The notes beneath the pieces are model-generated. The model had not been told where the DNA came from. It saw only the letters and a list, made by a program, of their open reading frames with translations, and did no database searches. Shown here piece after piece: positions 35,421 to 46,324 of a DNA stretch of 64,000 bases. Every line of letters begins with the position of its first letter. Position 1 is the stretch's first letter. The translations under genes and the position numbers were made by a program. The stretch is from Clytia hemisphaerica (Eukaryota; Cnidaria; Hydrozoa; Leptothecata; Clytiidae): assembly GCA_902728285.1 (NCBI GenBank), contig CACVBU010001011.1, positions 1,147,006 to 1,211,005 of the forward strand, read 5' to 3'.

Positions 35421-35799
35421 GTACATGTTTTTTTTTATAAGCAAGTGTATGCCCCTTGGTCAGGCTCGTGTATGCTTAAGTTCTCAAAGCATCCAGCCAT
35501 AGTTTATGCTTATTTTATGCTTAAGAATCATGCTTATGATTCACCCCGAGCCAAGTTTTAAATGAAATTTCAGAAATTTTGTAAAAATTTGTTCAGATTT
35601 TGGGAGCAGTGGAATGTTAGCTAGCCGTGAAATGTCTTGAAATTTTTTACTTGACCTCTACCAAACCTTTTTAAACAGATAAAAATGACCACTTGAAAAA
35701 TATTTTAGGCTGACATATATGCTCATTTTATGCTTAAGAATTCTGCAAATATGAGCCCTCATATGCTTATAAGCGTTATTCTTATAAAAAACATGTATA
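35421..35799. mobile_element. TACATG/TATAAGC MITE subfamily
   Basis: Left TACATGTTTTTTTTTATAAG; right TTCTTATAAAAAACATGTA. It differs from the TACACG copies by TATAAGC and TATGCTTA motifs inside. A related short copy is at 45813-45972 and an end fragment at 47264-47304. Confidence 0.65.
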
Positions 35800-35806
35800 G
35801 GTGGAT

Positions 35807-36045
35807 AAACCCGCAGGTGGTGGTGGGAGATCTCTGACAAGAGAAACATAAATCCGAGGAGAATCAAAGGGAACCCGCAGAAAAAATTTAACCCGAAGGT
35901 GGCGGGAGATCTCTGACAAGAGAAACGTAAATCCATCCGAGGGGAATCAAGGGAACCTGTAGGGAAACTTAAACCCGCAGGCGGTGGCGGGAGATCTCTG
36001 ACAAAAGAAACATAAATCTAACGGGAATCGAGAGAACCCGCAGAA
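35807..36045. repeat. ~85-bp tandem repeat, three units
   Basis: Each unit has AACCCGCAGGTGG, GGCGGGAGATCTCTGACAA, GAGAAACATAAATC and GGGAATCAAGGGAACC with small changes. It is GC-richer than its surroundings. Confidence 0.8.
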
Positions 36046-36143
36046 AACTGCGGGAAATAAGCGAAAATCTGTGGTATACTAAAAAAAAATAGAGATATAA
36101 TATTCGCGGTGTTTAAAGCTGAAGTTTTGCTTTTTCACGTTCT

Positions 36144-36376
36144 CAGCTCTAGTTTAGACGACTCACCTTTCGCCCTGCCTATTCTAATTGTAAGAGTAGA
36201 CGCAAAGCGGGCACAAAGCGGGCAGTTAAATTCTTTGCTTCAAAAAGGTTGAAAGAAGACATTGCATTGACGTCAAAAGAGGACAATGCATTGACTTTAA
36301 ACAGCCCACTTTATGCTCACCTTAATTCACAATTAGAATAGGCAGGGCGAAAAGTGGGCCGTCTAAACTAGAGCTC
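36144..36376. mobile_element. GCTCTAGTTTAGACG palindromic MITE
   Basis: GCTCTAGTTTAGACGACTCA then CGCCCTGCCTATTCTAATTG on the left; CAATTAGAATAGGCAGGGCG then GCCGTCTAAACTAGAGC on the right. The long arms are close to identical. Confidence 0.8.
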
Positions 36377-36941
36377 AGATCCGTTCCTCTAATTCACCTT
36401 TGTTAAGTTGCTCTAAGAATTGTCCCTTTCTTCAAAAATCTTCATTTCATTTACACGTCTTATAAGGAACCTAAACTTGGCTTCAAGCCTGGAGTTCCTC
36501 ATTTTTCAAGAGATTTTCAGTCTCAAAGCTCCTTATCGAATTCGTTGTTTACTAAGTTGCTAAGTGGAATTGCTAAGTGAAAAATTTTTGTACAAGTATA
36601 ACAATGGACTAAAATACAGAAAATAATTTTATGCTACATTTAAACAAAAATTATCAATCCCAGATAATTTCAAGGGTAAATGCTGGCAGCAAGTCGACAT
36701 AAGGATATAAGTGAATAAGGATATGATGCGATTTTTTGAATAATGAGTAATAACATACAAATTTGACTTTTATTTTTACATAATAAATTCTGATGGTTAT
36801 GATATTTGACTTAAATTTCGTATAGTTTTGTAAAATGTAAAGACAGATCAATTATATTTATTCTCCTTTAAATGATCTCTTTGTTTTTTGTTACCTCAGA
36901 AGATTGGTTTTCTCCGAATCACTTTCATTATCTCATGATTC

Positions 36942-39745
36942 TCATGCATTTACCACAATGAGGTTTGTGGTACATCGTAACATGAAATTACAATCGTGGT
37001 AAGTTGTGGCGTCACCGATTTGTTCTAATACAATAACTGTCGGCCAGTCAAATCCAAAAGATGTAAATTCCTCAATGATCAAAATGTTTCCTTCCTGAAG
37101 AAACTTATACGGACTTTCTCCCTCTTTAAAATCATTTTTTGTACCGTGATATACTTTATAATTCTCGTTCAACCGATCTAGAACCTCAGAATAAGAATTT
37201 GCATCGATTCTGTAACTATTTATCAGAAGGATTCCTTCATTTGTTCGTTTTCTCGCTTCTATCACTGCTTCTTCGAACGTGTCAACAAATATTGGCTCGC
37301 AACCATCCGGAAAATTACCAAGTGGCATGACGATCCCTTGTTTGTAGTCATAATATTTCTCCTCGGCTACAGATTTGGTTGCTTTAACAATCTGTTGAGA
37401 ATTCCTAAAATTCTGTTCAAGATTGACGAACAAAAAGTCAGTCGAAAATTCTTGGTAATTTCCTTTACTCAAACTTTCTGTCGATGGGACGATCCATAAG
37501 TAGTCAACGAGTGGCATCACCTCCTCCTTTATCCATTTTTTGTTTTGTGATTTCATGGTTTCTGACCACACTTTAAATTCATCGATGAACAATGCTTTGA
37601 TTTTCCGTCTTTTTATCATCTCAACAATGCGAATGTAATGGTTCTTATCCTGTGAAATGAATGATAAAAACCGATTATATAAGACTTAAAAATATCCAAT
37701 CGATTTTCGAGCATCCTTTATTTATTTTTTTGAAATTTCAAATTAATCGATGAACAATGCTTTGATTTTCCGTGTTTTAATCATCTCAACAAAACGAATG
37801 CGAACGTTCTGATCCTGTGAAATGAATGATAAACACCGATTATATAAGACTTAAAAATATCCAATCGATTTTCGAGCATCCTTTATTTATTTTTTTGAAA
37901 TTTCAAATTAATCGATGAACAATGCTTTGATTTTCCGTGCTTTGATTGTTTCAAGATGATGACCTTTTTGAGATGACTATAAAATGAAAAAACGGAAAAT
38001 AATTCTCTTACTCAATTTGAAAAAACACAAAGGATTTGAAAACTTGAAAGAAGGAACCATCCTCAAGAATTTAGATTTTACATCGCAGTTGAAGAAGGAA
38101 GATCATTTTTATAATGACTGTCATACTCACAATTATAAGAAAATTGATTACCTACCGAACTCAAATCTTCAACAAATATTCCATGTTGATTCTCCAAGTC
38201 AACCTTCAGACGATGAAATTGCATGGGTTTAGTTTTGTAAGAATGCGAATCAACAACAATCATAACTTTTCCATTGTATTCAGGTCGTTTGTTTAATTGT
38301 ATGGCCTTCTGTGTAAGTAAGATTGATTTTCCAACACCAAAAGGCCCACTAATGACCACTCTCCTGTAGCTTGGTTCATCGTTGTTCATGATTGCCATCT
38401 GTTGGTTGGAGTAGAATAAAATGTTGTGGCTAGTTGAAACATTTTCGATAGCGTTGCTGGTGTATTCGACCCATGTTGAGCTAGTAATATGTGCAATTTG
38501 ATCTTTTTTCGAAACGTGAATGGCAAAGACCAGGATTTTGAGTAGCTTCTTAGCTTCGTCCAATGGATTCGGTATGGACACTGCTGGAATTGTCGGGAAC
38601 CTTTTGAAGACACTGGTCAGCCATTGTTTTATTTCAGTTTGGATTGTGATATAATGCTGACTTTTTACTGAAAGGTTGTCGTTCTCCACGCCGACCACCG
38701 GAAAATACGTCCAACCTGAAATCAATTGGTCCCCTAATCTTTCCTCGAAAACCCGATGGTTTGATTCCAACTGCTTGAAGACTTTATCATCTGCGATTGT
38801 TCTTTTCAGCTCGATTGAAATGATAAGCTTCCGTTCCCAAGATATGATTAGAAAATCTGTCTCTTTATGCATTTTTTTTTGCACATTTGTCAGAAAAATG
38901 AGTGAAGAAAGAACGACTGTGTTTTGGAGATTGTCATCTTTCAATGGTAGAAGCTGGTCATATAACCAGTGTTCCAGCTTTTCACCAACTTCTGACAGTT
39001 CCAAAGTGAATAGCCATCCAAGGTTTGAATCTTTGCTTGGTGTTTCTTCAATCATTTGCTTGATCAGTTTTTTGAGGTTTTTGGTGAAGAGATTTTGTTG
39101 AAGAAGTGTTCCCAGAGGTGATGTAGGAAAGAGCACGGCAAGACATCCTTGAACGAAAACTCCTATATCCAAAGTGGTTTGTGGTAGGGTCACTTGGTCA
39201 GTTTTCAGTTCACTAATTGCCAGATACATGATTTGAAGGTTAAGAATCCATTTCCCAAACGCCTTCTTGTCGATAGAATCAGCATTGTTTTGTGTTTGCA
39301 TAAAAGTTTCCAATTCTTTGGTCAGCCAATACGTTGGTGAATGTTGTTTCAAATTAACCAAAAGTCTGTCAATGTCTTTTTTGACGTCATAATTAAGGAT
39401 AGCAAAAGAAGACTTTTTGTATTGATTCGAAACAAACGTGGGTGGTATGAAAACACTGGTGCGTTCACCTTGAACAAAGAGAGAACTGTCTCCATACTCC
39501 CTTTCAAGAACGAAGTCGGCTGCATGCATAGGGTTTGCTGTACAGTGCGAATTCCCCAAGTTGAACTGTTTTGCTTGTCTTTCTGACGTGGCTTGACTGT
39601 TATTGAGAATCTGCTGATACAACGATTTGTTGGGAGTACATCTGGTTGGATCGATTGGTAATGGTTTCAAAGACAAAACCTTCTGCATGATACCTGCCAT
39701 ATTCGTTTGATTAGCGATACCTGCAATATTCACTTGATTAGCCAT
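36942..39745 (-). CDS. PD-(D/E)XK (NERD-like) nuclease fused to SF1 helicase / DUF2075-like ATPase, two exons
   Basis: Exon 1 (39745-38156, 530 codons) and exon 2 (37649-36942) join in phase 0 through TCG|GTAGGT and TTTCACAG|GAT to give 765 residues. The N-terminus is a short NQ/MAGI repeat. Residues ~255-345 look like a PD-(D/E)XK nuclease core: an E-rich helix near 255, D297 (TDFLI), E312-L-K314 (IIISIELKR) and Q325 in the following helix, as in NERD domains. Helicase motifs follow: Walker A GPFGVGKS (467-474), MIVVDS, Walker B ALFIDEF (549-555), LWIVPSTES, LEQNFRNSQQIV, SFGFDWPTVIVL and a motif-VI-like LRCTTNLIVV near the C-terminus. The expected activity is ATP-dependent nucleic-acid translocation with possible cleavage. 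NERD/DUF2075 proteins are best known from bacteria; the role here is unknown. Motif VI ends in CTTNL rather than the usual arginine-rich form, so activity is uncertain. The intron holds two extra copies of the start of exon 2. Confidence 0.82.
37743..37814 (-). other. Duplicate of exon 2 start (alternative or pseudo-exon, copy 2)
   Basis: This intronic copy of the first 23 codons of exon 2 has its own intact acceptor (TTTCACAG|GAT) at the same phase 0. It reads DQNVRIRFVEMIKTRK followed by IKALFID, then TAA exactly where the true exon continues with GAA. An AATAAATAAA sequence follows, so it could be a terminal exon that truncates the protein inside Walker B. It lies 165 nt upstream of the true exon 2 start. 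Confidence 0.65.
37908..37976 (-). other. Duplicate of exon 2 start (alternative or pseudo-exon, copy 3)
   Basis: A second intronic copy, 162 nt further upstream. Its acceptor TTTTATAG is followed in phase 0 by SSQKGHHLETIKARK and IKALFID, then TAA. The first half has diverged from copies 1 and 2, but the KARKIKALFID end is conserved. AATAAATAAA again follows the stop. As in copy 2, a transcript ending here would lack the catalytic Glu of Walker B and all later helicase motifs. Confidence 0.6.
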
Positions 39746-39962
39746 TTTACTTTCAAAAATAAATCAACAAAAATATTATAGCTGTACTTATGCATCAAAG
39801 TGATAAAACAACAATTTTTGTTCGTCCAGTTTTTCATATATCAACTGTTTATATTGGCAGTTTTGGTTTTAAATTTCATTGTTTATCTTACGTCATCTTG
39901 TCATTGATGTTTCGTGTAAAAAGAGCTTTACGGTTATTTTTTTTAAGATATGATTTATCTTC

Positions 39963-40098
39963 TACACGTTTTTTATAAGAACATCAAACAATTTTGTAGC
40001 CTTCGGCTGTTCTTAACTTTTTGGGGTTTTTAAGCCTAAAATTGTTCTTAACATGTTCTTATTTTCACCATTTTCTGAGACTCTTTGTCCATTTTCCT
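39963..40098. mobile_element. TACACGT/TATAAGAAC MITE, left part
   Basis: TACACGTTTTTTATAAGAAC start, with GTTCTTAACATGTTCTTATT inside, running into a 32-bp tandem repeat. It lies about 220 bp upstream of the nuclease-helicase gene start. Confidence 0.6.
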
Positions 40099-40195
40099 GT
40101 ACCCCCTGGATATCCAGGCATTTTGTTCTGCATCCCCTGGGTATCCATGCATTTTGTTCTGTACCCCATGAATATCCGGGCATTTTGTAGGATTT
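40098..40195. repeat. 32-bp tandem repeat, three units
   Basis: Units of the form CCCCTGGATATCCAGGCATT plus TTGTTCTG are repeated three times with changes. Similar GGATATCCAGGGGGTT words occur at 18030-18190. Confidence 0.7.
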
Positions 40196-41611
40196 TTTAT
40201 CTTTTACTCCCTACCTGGATATCCCAAGGTCCAACCATCTGGATACCCTGAAAGAATTGAAACCCCCATATCATCAATAGGTGGGAAAATTTCCGGAAAA
40301 GTCAGTTTAGACTCTGATATACCTTGTTCTTACAAAAGATATATAATCAACTCAGCTGTACTAACAATATTGACTATAGCTTTCTCACAAGGGCAGCAAC
40401 CACTATTTATACGAGCAGTCTTGAACTCGTCCAAGGAATATTGGATAAAAATCACAACATCAGTAAAAAAAATCTCTATGAAAACTCTTGCGAGGTTAAT
40501 CTATGCAAGCTTTTTATAGAGAACTGGCATGTGATGATATATCGGCTTGCTTTAAAACAGATTTTAGAGGAACACGTTCAACGCGCAAGGTCAGCCACAT
40601 CCTTCCCTCTTCATTATTTGTGTCTGATCTTGTCCCTGAACGTTGTTTCCTCTTTCTAACGGTGAATAAATTTGTTTTTATTTTTTATTTTTTCGCAAAC
40701 CATGTACCTAATCTTACAGGTGATAAAAGAGGTTTATTATTACATAACCAAATTCAATTTCATCTTGGTTGAAAACAGGCTGCTTATTTTCAGTTGAAAT
40801 AAAATAATGCAAGTTTCTTCTATAAGAACGATGTTTTTCTATTTCAATGATATTCTTTACTTTTTTGGGAAAATCACCCAAAGCATTCTTAGGTATGATC
40901 CAAATTCAACTTAAATTTGGCATGGAATACGTGTCTGAAGCAAAAATGGTTTTGAGCCTACGTATAATTGGCAATTTAAAGGTTGAAAATGCTCTAAAAA
41001 TGCCTGTTCTGTTTTCTGCATTTTTCTAACTTTTTGGAGTCTAAAATGTTCTCTAATTCAAATTTTATCTATCGACCTGAATTATCTCTTCGAGTGAAAC
41101 AAAAAATCCCGATTTGTATCCCGGTGAAAATTAACCTCAAATTTTCCATCCCGGTAAATTTACTCAGTCAAAAAGTTTAACCCGGTGAAATCCTGATATT
41201 TTCTTTTTTAAACTCCACCGAGTCACTGAGACAGGGGTGTATTCGGGCAATTTCATCATCAATATTTCTATAAAGTAAATTCTTATAAAAAAACATGTAA
41301 AGGAGTCAAATTCACTTAAAATAAACGAGTGTAGTTTTGCAAAAGGGGAGTGAAATATTCGTAACAGTATTTTCCTCACAGGATATACAATGACAATGGA
41401 AATGAGCCACAGAAGCTAATTTTACAGTATTTTAACGTTCCTAGTTCTATTTTGAAAATTATGCATATCAAATTATCTGAATTATGCATTACACCAATAT
41501 TATTTTGTTAAAATTTCGTGTTAATAAAAACCCCCTTAATTAAAATCAGCCGTGGTGTACTTGAAAAAGCAAATAAAATTCGCCGTGTTAATTTTGTGCC
41601 TGTTAATTTAA

Positions 41612-42322
41612 GGGCTCTGACCATAGTGAATTTTTCATAATTTTCGTGTTTAAAATGTGTTTTCTGACTGATGTAACCAACAAAACTATGGCATGTTATA
41701 CATTTTCTGTTAGACAAACTATTCCCGAATCTGAAAATTCAAAAATTGCATTGAAAAAATTTGATGAAGAAGAAACTGAAGACTTTTGCGAGGAAGAGTA
41801 TTTCAACTTTGAAGAGCTTAGTTTCGGCGAAGAAAAAACATTTTGAAATTTTTTTCGCAGTAGATGGTGTATCTTTTACCGAACAATAAAAATTTTTGCG
41901 GAAAAGTTTTGTAAATGCTTCTTTGTCTCGAAATCTTCAAAATAGTGGTTTTTCATCTATTTTTCATCTGGATTTTGCTTAAAAAAACAGTCATAACTTT
42001 TGACACATCTTTTTAGAAAAATTTTCCGCAAAATTCAAAATAGTTCAATTCTTTGCGGACAGTTTGGAAAAAGTTCGAAACAAAAAGGTTAATTACCCAT
42101 TAAAACTTAGCACTTTTTATAAAAGAAGGTGATGCAACATATTATTAACGTCTTTTTAAAGTTCATAACGTCATTTTTGCAATTAAGTTCTTAATTACTT
42201 TTAAGGGGTTTGATTAAAAAGCAATTTATAAAGGCAATTATTTGTTAAAAGTGTTAAAGAATCTAAAACATAACTTTTATGTTCAGATACTAAAATCAAT
42301 TTTCTGACTATGGTCAGAGCCC
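41612..42322. mobile_element. TTAA-target element with 16-bp TIRs
   Basis: TTAA|GGGCTCTGACCATAGT on the left and ACTATGGTCAGAGCCC|TTAA on the right: perfect 16-bp inverted repeats and a perfect TTAA duplication, as for piggyBac- or Kolobok-type elements. It is 711 bp long and contains one acidic 63-codon frame. Confidence 0.85.
41655..41846 (+). CDS. Acidic 63-residue open frame inside the TTAA element
   Basis: The frame opens at ATG 41655, 43 bp inside the left inverted repeat. It runs MCFLTDVTNKTMACYTFSVR and ends with a strongly acidic tail (FDEEETEDFCEEEYFNFEEL). The downstream sequence shows no other transposase-like frame. It may be the remnant of the first exon of a transposase gene, or chance. 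The composition looks protein-like, but no domain was recognised. Confidence 0.35.
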   Translation: MCFLTDVTNKTMACYTFSVRQTIPESENSKIALKKFDEEETEDFCEEEYFNFEELSFGEEKTF

Positions 42323-42450
42323 TTAAGGCCGTTGAATATTTGCCTAGTAATATTCGTGTAGTAAGGTATTTCGCAATCCAACGATATTTCGAGAGATTTA
42401 TTTTCGGGAGAAAAGCTAAAATTCGTTGCCCTGTAGAGCAGTAATTACTA

Positions 42451-43094
42451 CACCCCCTTCTCACAGACCCAGTAGGATTTTTTCAGCCAGCCGGGGTAAA
42501 AATAACGGACCAAAATGCAATGGGGATTGCAGGGCCGGCGAATCAATTTTGAAAGTGGAGGGGCCAAATAGTAAGTATCCAAGGAGGCGCCACCATGGTT
42601 GGTTGGTTTTTTTTTTCTTAGCAAAAAAGTGGGGGGGGGGCCATGGCCCCCCCGGCCCCCCCGGTTTCGCCGGCCCTGGGATTGATATTCCCATGTATCT
42701 TATGGCTGGGGACTTGACCATTGTTTTCGAGCCAGAAAATTAATTGGGGATGGGTCAAATAGCATGATATTTTGCAGTGAGGGTTGGTTCATTCGATTAT
42801 TTTCAGTGCGGGCACAAAAATTGGAGGGTAATTTGCCGCCGTGGACGATTTTTTGGACAATTTTTCCGGTGGGAAGGGGTCCCAGTGACTCTCAGTGGCT
42901 CTATGAGAAAGGCCGGTGTCAAGAAAAAAATGTACCTTTGAAACTTTTTTTTTCCCTATTTTTGTTGTTTTCGATCAAGGAAAAGTTGGTAAGTATTAGT
43001 ATTAAAAAAATTGAAGAGCTTATCAAAGTCATTATCAAAAAACGTTTAACCTTACAGTGGATAGGGGTTTCAGTGGGTCTGTGAGAAGGGGGTG
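42451..43094. mobile_element. CACCCCCTTCTCACAGACCC TIR element
   Basis: TA|CACCCCCTTCTCACAGACCC at the left and GGGTCTGTGAGAAGGGGGTG|TA at the right. The interior has TTTTTTCAGCCAG and GGGTAAAAATAAC blocks shared by relatives at 21724-21800, 31796-32092, 34462-34724 and 51010-51232. A smaller element (42530-42678) is inserted in it. Confidence 0.8.
42530..42678. mobile_element. CAGGGCCGGCG MITE nested in another MITE
   Basis: CAGGGCCGGCGAA at the left is inverted to TTTCGCCGGCCCTG at the right. The flanks GGGATTG / GGGATTG are a 7-bp direct repeat (one G shared with the element end). Sister copies of the host MITE read straight through as TGGGGATTGATATT, giving the empty site. Confidence 0.8.
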
Positions 43095-43913
43095 TATTAC
43101 TTCCATCCTTACAGATGTTTCTCTCACTATCACTGAATGATCAACTTAAGACAAATATGACGTATATAGCAGATTAAAATAATATCACATATTTTTGATA
43201 ATAACGCAAAGCGGATAAATTTGATTTTGCAATCCAACCATATTTCGAGATTTGACAGAGTACATTTGTTTAGCATTAACTACTTTCATCCCTATAAGAC
43301 AAACATGAAATGAGAGGGACTTAAATAACATGAAAGTGTATGCAGGGTCTAAATGAAAAAAAAAACAATCACAACTTCTTATGAAAGTTTTTACATGATG
43401 GAATATTTTAAACAAGAATGTAAGGCAGGAACTGACGTGTATTTGAAACCCAAGGGAGGGGGGCACTAACCTTGACGGCCGACGGGGACTTGCCGCTAGA
43501 GTTCGAAAAGTTGACCCTGTCAGAAAGAAAAAATTGAAATTGTTTCCAATTTCCATCCTAACAAGTGGCAAAATGACTAAAAGTAGACGAAAAACTCAAA
43601 CAAAAACTTTTTAATTTTTACCCTGAAAATTGTCCAAAAAAACCAAAAGTGGACCCTATCAGATACACATCTTGAACATAAGTATATTTGGGTGTAAAAT
43701 GTTATTCTTAAATATACAGGGGACAAAAGACTGATTTTAGTTCGTCCACCCCCTCTTTAAGGTATGAAATGTATTTTCCATTTTATTGAAAGGGATTTTC
43801 CAAGGGATTTTGTAGCCTTTCTCTAGTATATCCTCACATTTCTAAGAATCTTTCTTGAATTCAAACGGTGCGTCCACAACCCCTCCCCTGTACGGAACAG
43901 CCCTTTACACATT

Positions 43914-44276
43914 TAGATTTTCACTAGATGGATAGATACGAGCCCTCCGAATGCATTCGGGATGGGTCCTACCCACGAAGGAGTAGGAAGCACGGCGCTG
44001 ACAGACACTACGACTTGACAGACGCGAGCTGCCAAGCCATGGCGTATATCATGATACTCGAACGACACTGGGAGAGCTATGCTCTCCTGAGGTCGAACCT
44101 TATGAGTACCACAGCGCGTCACAATGTCTGTCTAATCTACCCACACTCTTGTATCAGAGTAATGGTACCCAATTCTCCTTTACATGGCATGGGTTGACCC
44201 GGGCGAAGGTATCTTCACTTGCCAAGTGAATCGTAGAGACACGGTAAGTATTGAACTCGGGCATCGCAGATCTTCA
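43914..44276. other. GC-richer island of unknown nature
   Basis: About 360 bp near 50% GC, in contrast to the AT-rich surroundings. It contains CATGATACTCGAACGACACT, a CCGAATGCATTCGG palindrome and, near the right side, a GGCGAAGGTATCTTCACTTG / CAAGTGAA hairpin. The minus strand has a B-box-like GAGTTCAATAC. It may be a SINE or other transferred repeat; the open frames here have no recognisable domain. A TACACGC MITE begins at its right edge. Confidence 0.4.
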
Positions 44277-44618
44277 CTACACGCTTTTTTTACAAGAATG
44301 TCCATGATGAAAATGGCCAAAATATTAAGAATAATGCTAAGAATATCACCATCATGGAATTTTACTAATCAAGCTAAGAAGGCCATTTTTAGAGCATTTT
44401 CAATTATAAGTCGCCAATTACCCCCAAGTAAAGCTCGCTCCTTTCATAAAAATGCCATTTTATGCTTAAGACGTATGTTTTAAATGTTGAATCTAGTCTG
44501 AATTAGGATCCTAGCCTAGAATTGCTGTAAGAATATTTTAGGATGATTTTCCCCAAAAAGTTAAGAATATCCATGATGAAATGGATTGACACCATTCTTA
44601 TAAAAAAAGCGTGTACAT
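44277..44618. mobile_element. TACACGC MITE subfamily, full copy
   Basis: Left TACACGCTTTTTTTACAAGA; right TTCTTATAAAAAAAGCGTGT. The interior GTCCATGATGAAAATGGCC is nearly identical to the copy at 5691. Confidence 0.8.
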
Positions 44619-45812
44619 TTGAGGAAACCGTATTTCTTCCCAAACTCAACATTTAACCAATGGACCATGGAGACCAATTTCCATCGAGTTTTAAAGGTTT
44701 TGTTTTTAAATAAGAGTGATATTGTTTGCTTACTCATCAATTTAAATTCACAAGCTTTTTCACATTGAATTGACACGTATGTGGAGCAAGATTGGTCAGA
44801 AAAAGGAAAAGAAAAACATTTTTTTGCTTATATCAACACAATATAACAAAAGCAAGACACTGTCCTGATATGAGACATGTGTCTAAAACACATGTGATAT
44901 GAAACGGGAACACTTATATAAAAGGAAAACCTTTAACTCCAAAATAGTGCCATTAATTATATGCCAGGGCTAGCAGAAAACGCTGTATTTATTATTGTTA
45001 ATTTTTTTGTATCGTTTAAAGTGTTTTTACAGGAAAATAAAATCTAACAAATAATACCACTAACTACAAAAAAACGTCAACGAACAAGAATTGTTCTTAT
45101 AAAAAAAACTAAATCAATAAATATATACTTGAAGTATAGCTTAGAAAAATAAAAACATCTTATCGCCTAAAATATGAAATTTATGAAATTCTTTTGGTTA
45201 TGCTATGATATTTTATAATCGTCAGCCGTGCAAAATTACTCGAATCTGATTGGTTTAGAGGAGTGCGATTAATTGTTAATTGCACTATTACCACTTTTTG
45301 CACTCTTCGGCGGGGGGACACTTTTGTCCTAATGATTATTTACTGACGTTGGTACCAATCAACTTCAAGTGAACGATCTTTGGCAATTTTCATTTTTTCA
45401 TGATTTTTCATGTCTTTCTTATCTTTAAAATATCAAACCATGAAACTCGCGAAAGTCCATATGCTCGCAAAATTTTCTCCTAAAATTCATGAAACTTTAT
45501 GTCTTGAATTTTGCGATTTTTTGCCTGCAAAAGTTTCATTTTTATTTACGCTTAGAATAGCGCTCCGCAACGCATACGTCATAATTATTACTTTTCACTT
45601 TTTTTCACATTTGTACGACTTGCAATCCCACAATTCAATGTGGCTCAATTAAAGATACGTGGAAGTTGTTATATATCTTTTGTCGTTAATGATGCAATTA
45701 ACGTGCAAAGGAGATTAACGCAAAGGTTGATGGGATAAGAACTCGTACAATCACATCGAGAGTAATGATTATGTCATAAATAAAATCTATTTTCAGATTC
45801 AGCTTGGTGCGC

Positions 45813-45972
45813 TACATGTTTTTTCTTTTATAAGCTTAACGTTTATAAGCATATACAGGCTCAGTTTTTGGTACCTAGACAATGGTTCTATTGTTTGAGA
45901 ACAATAGAATGCTAAGCATAATGCGAGCCTGATATAGGGACAGACACTTGCTTATAAAAAAAACGTATGTAT
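45813..45972. mobile_element. TACATG/TATAAGC MITE subfamily, short copy
   Basis: Left TACATGTTTTTTCTTTTATA; right CTTATAAAAAAAACGTATGT. An inverted TTCTATTGTTT / GAACAATAGAA centre is visible. Confidence 0.65.
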
Positions 45973-46324
45973 GTATTAGAAAGGATATCTCCAGTTTCTT
46001 GTTTTCTTTCTCGTCCACTAAAATATTGTATTTTCAAAAAGTAAACAAAACTGTAATATACCTGGTGTAATCTTCGAGCAGATTCTGAATACTCCACGCA
46101 TGTCACGCATTCACTCTAAAAAGCGTATGGCTCCGTAAAAAGATCTGTCTAGGTATGCGTCTAACTTTGATGACGATTTTCGTTCAGATTTGGGAAAGAT
46201 AATTACAAATACTTAAGTCGCTTTCGTTTTCAAGCAAAAGACAACGCTGTTTTTGATGTTTTGGCTCAAGAAGATTTTCATATCATATCACCCACATCCG
46301 TCTAACGCAAGGCGTGAGGTTGCT

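Larger units (their letters stand above)
37650..37976 (-). repeat. Tandem repeat of ~163 nt spanning intron end and exon start
   Basis: The starts of the three exon-like copies lie at 37976, 37814 and 37649. The spacer (TTTGAAATTTCAAAAAAATA, then GGATGCTCG, TTTTTAAGTC and TTATATAATCGG, with a TTTCACAG-type acceptor) is nearly identical between copies, showing recent tandem duplication. The duplication junction created the TAA stop in each upstream copy. Confidence 0.8.
39746..46324. other. Intergenic region upstream of the nuclease-helicase gene
   Basis: Contains the MITEs, the TTAA element, the nested element at 42451 and the GC island listed separately. The remainder (for example 40200-41600, 43100-43900, 44620-45800) is AT-rich with no supportable gene. 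Confidence 0.45.

Noticed and set aside
38676..39101. 141-codon plus-strand frame
   Set aside because: Antisense of the nuclease domain exon, which has a much longer, motif-bearing frame.
42461..42743. Gly/Pro-rich frames on both strands resembling collagen
   Set aside because: They arise from G/C tracts of the nested GC-rich MITE; no collagen Gly-X-Y run continues beyond it.
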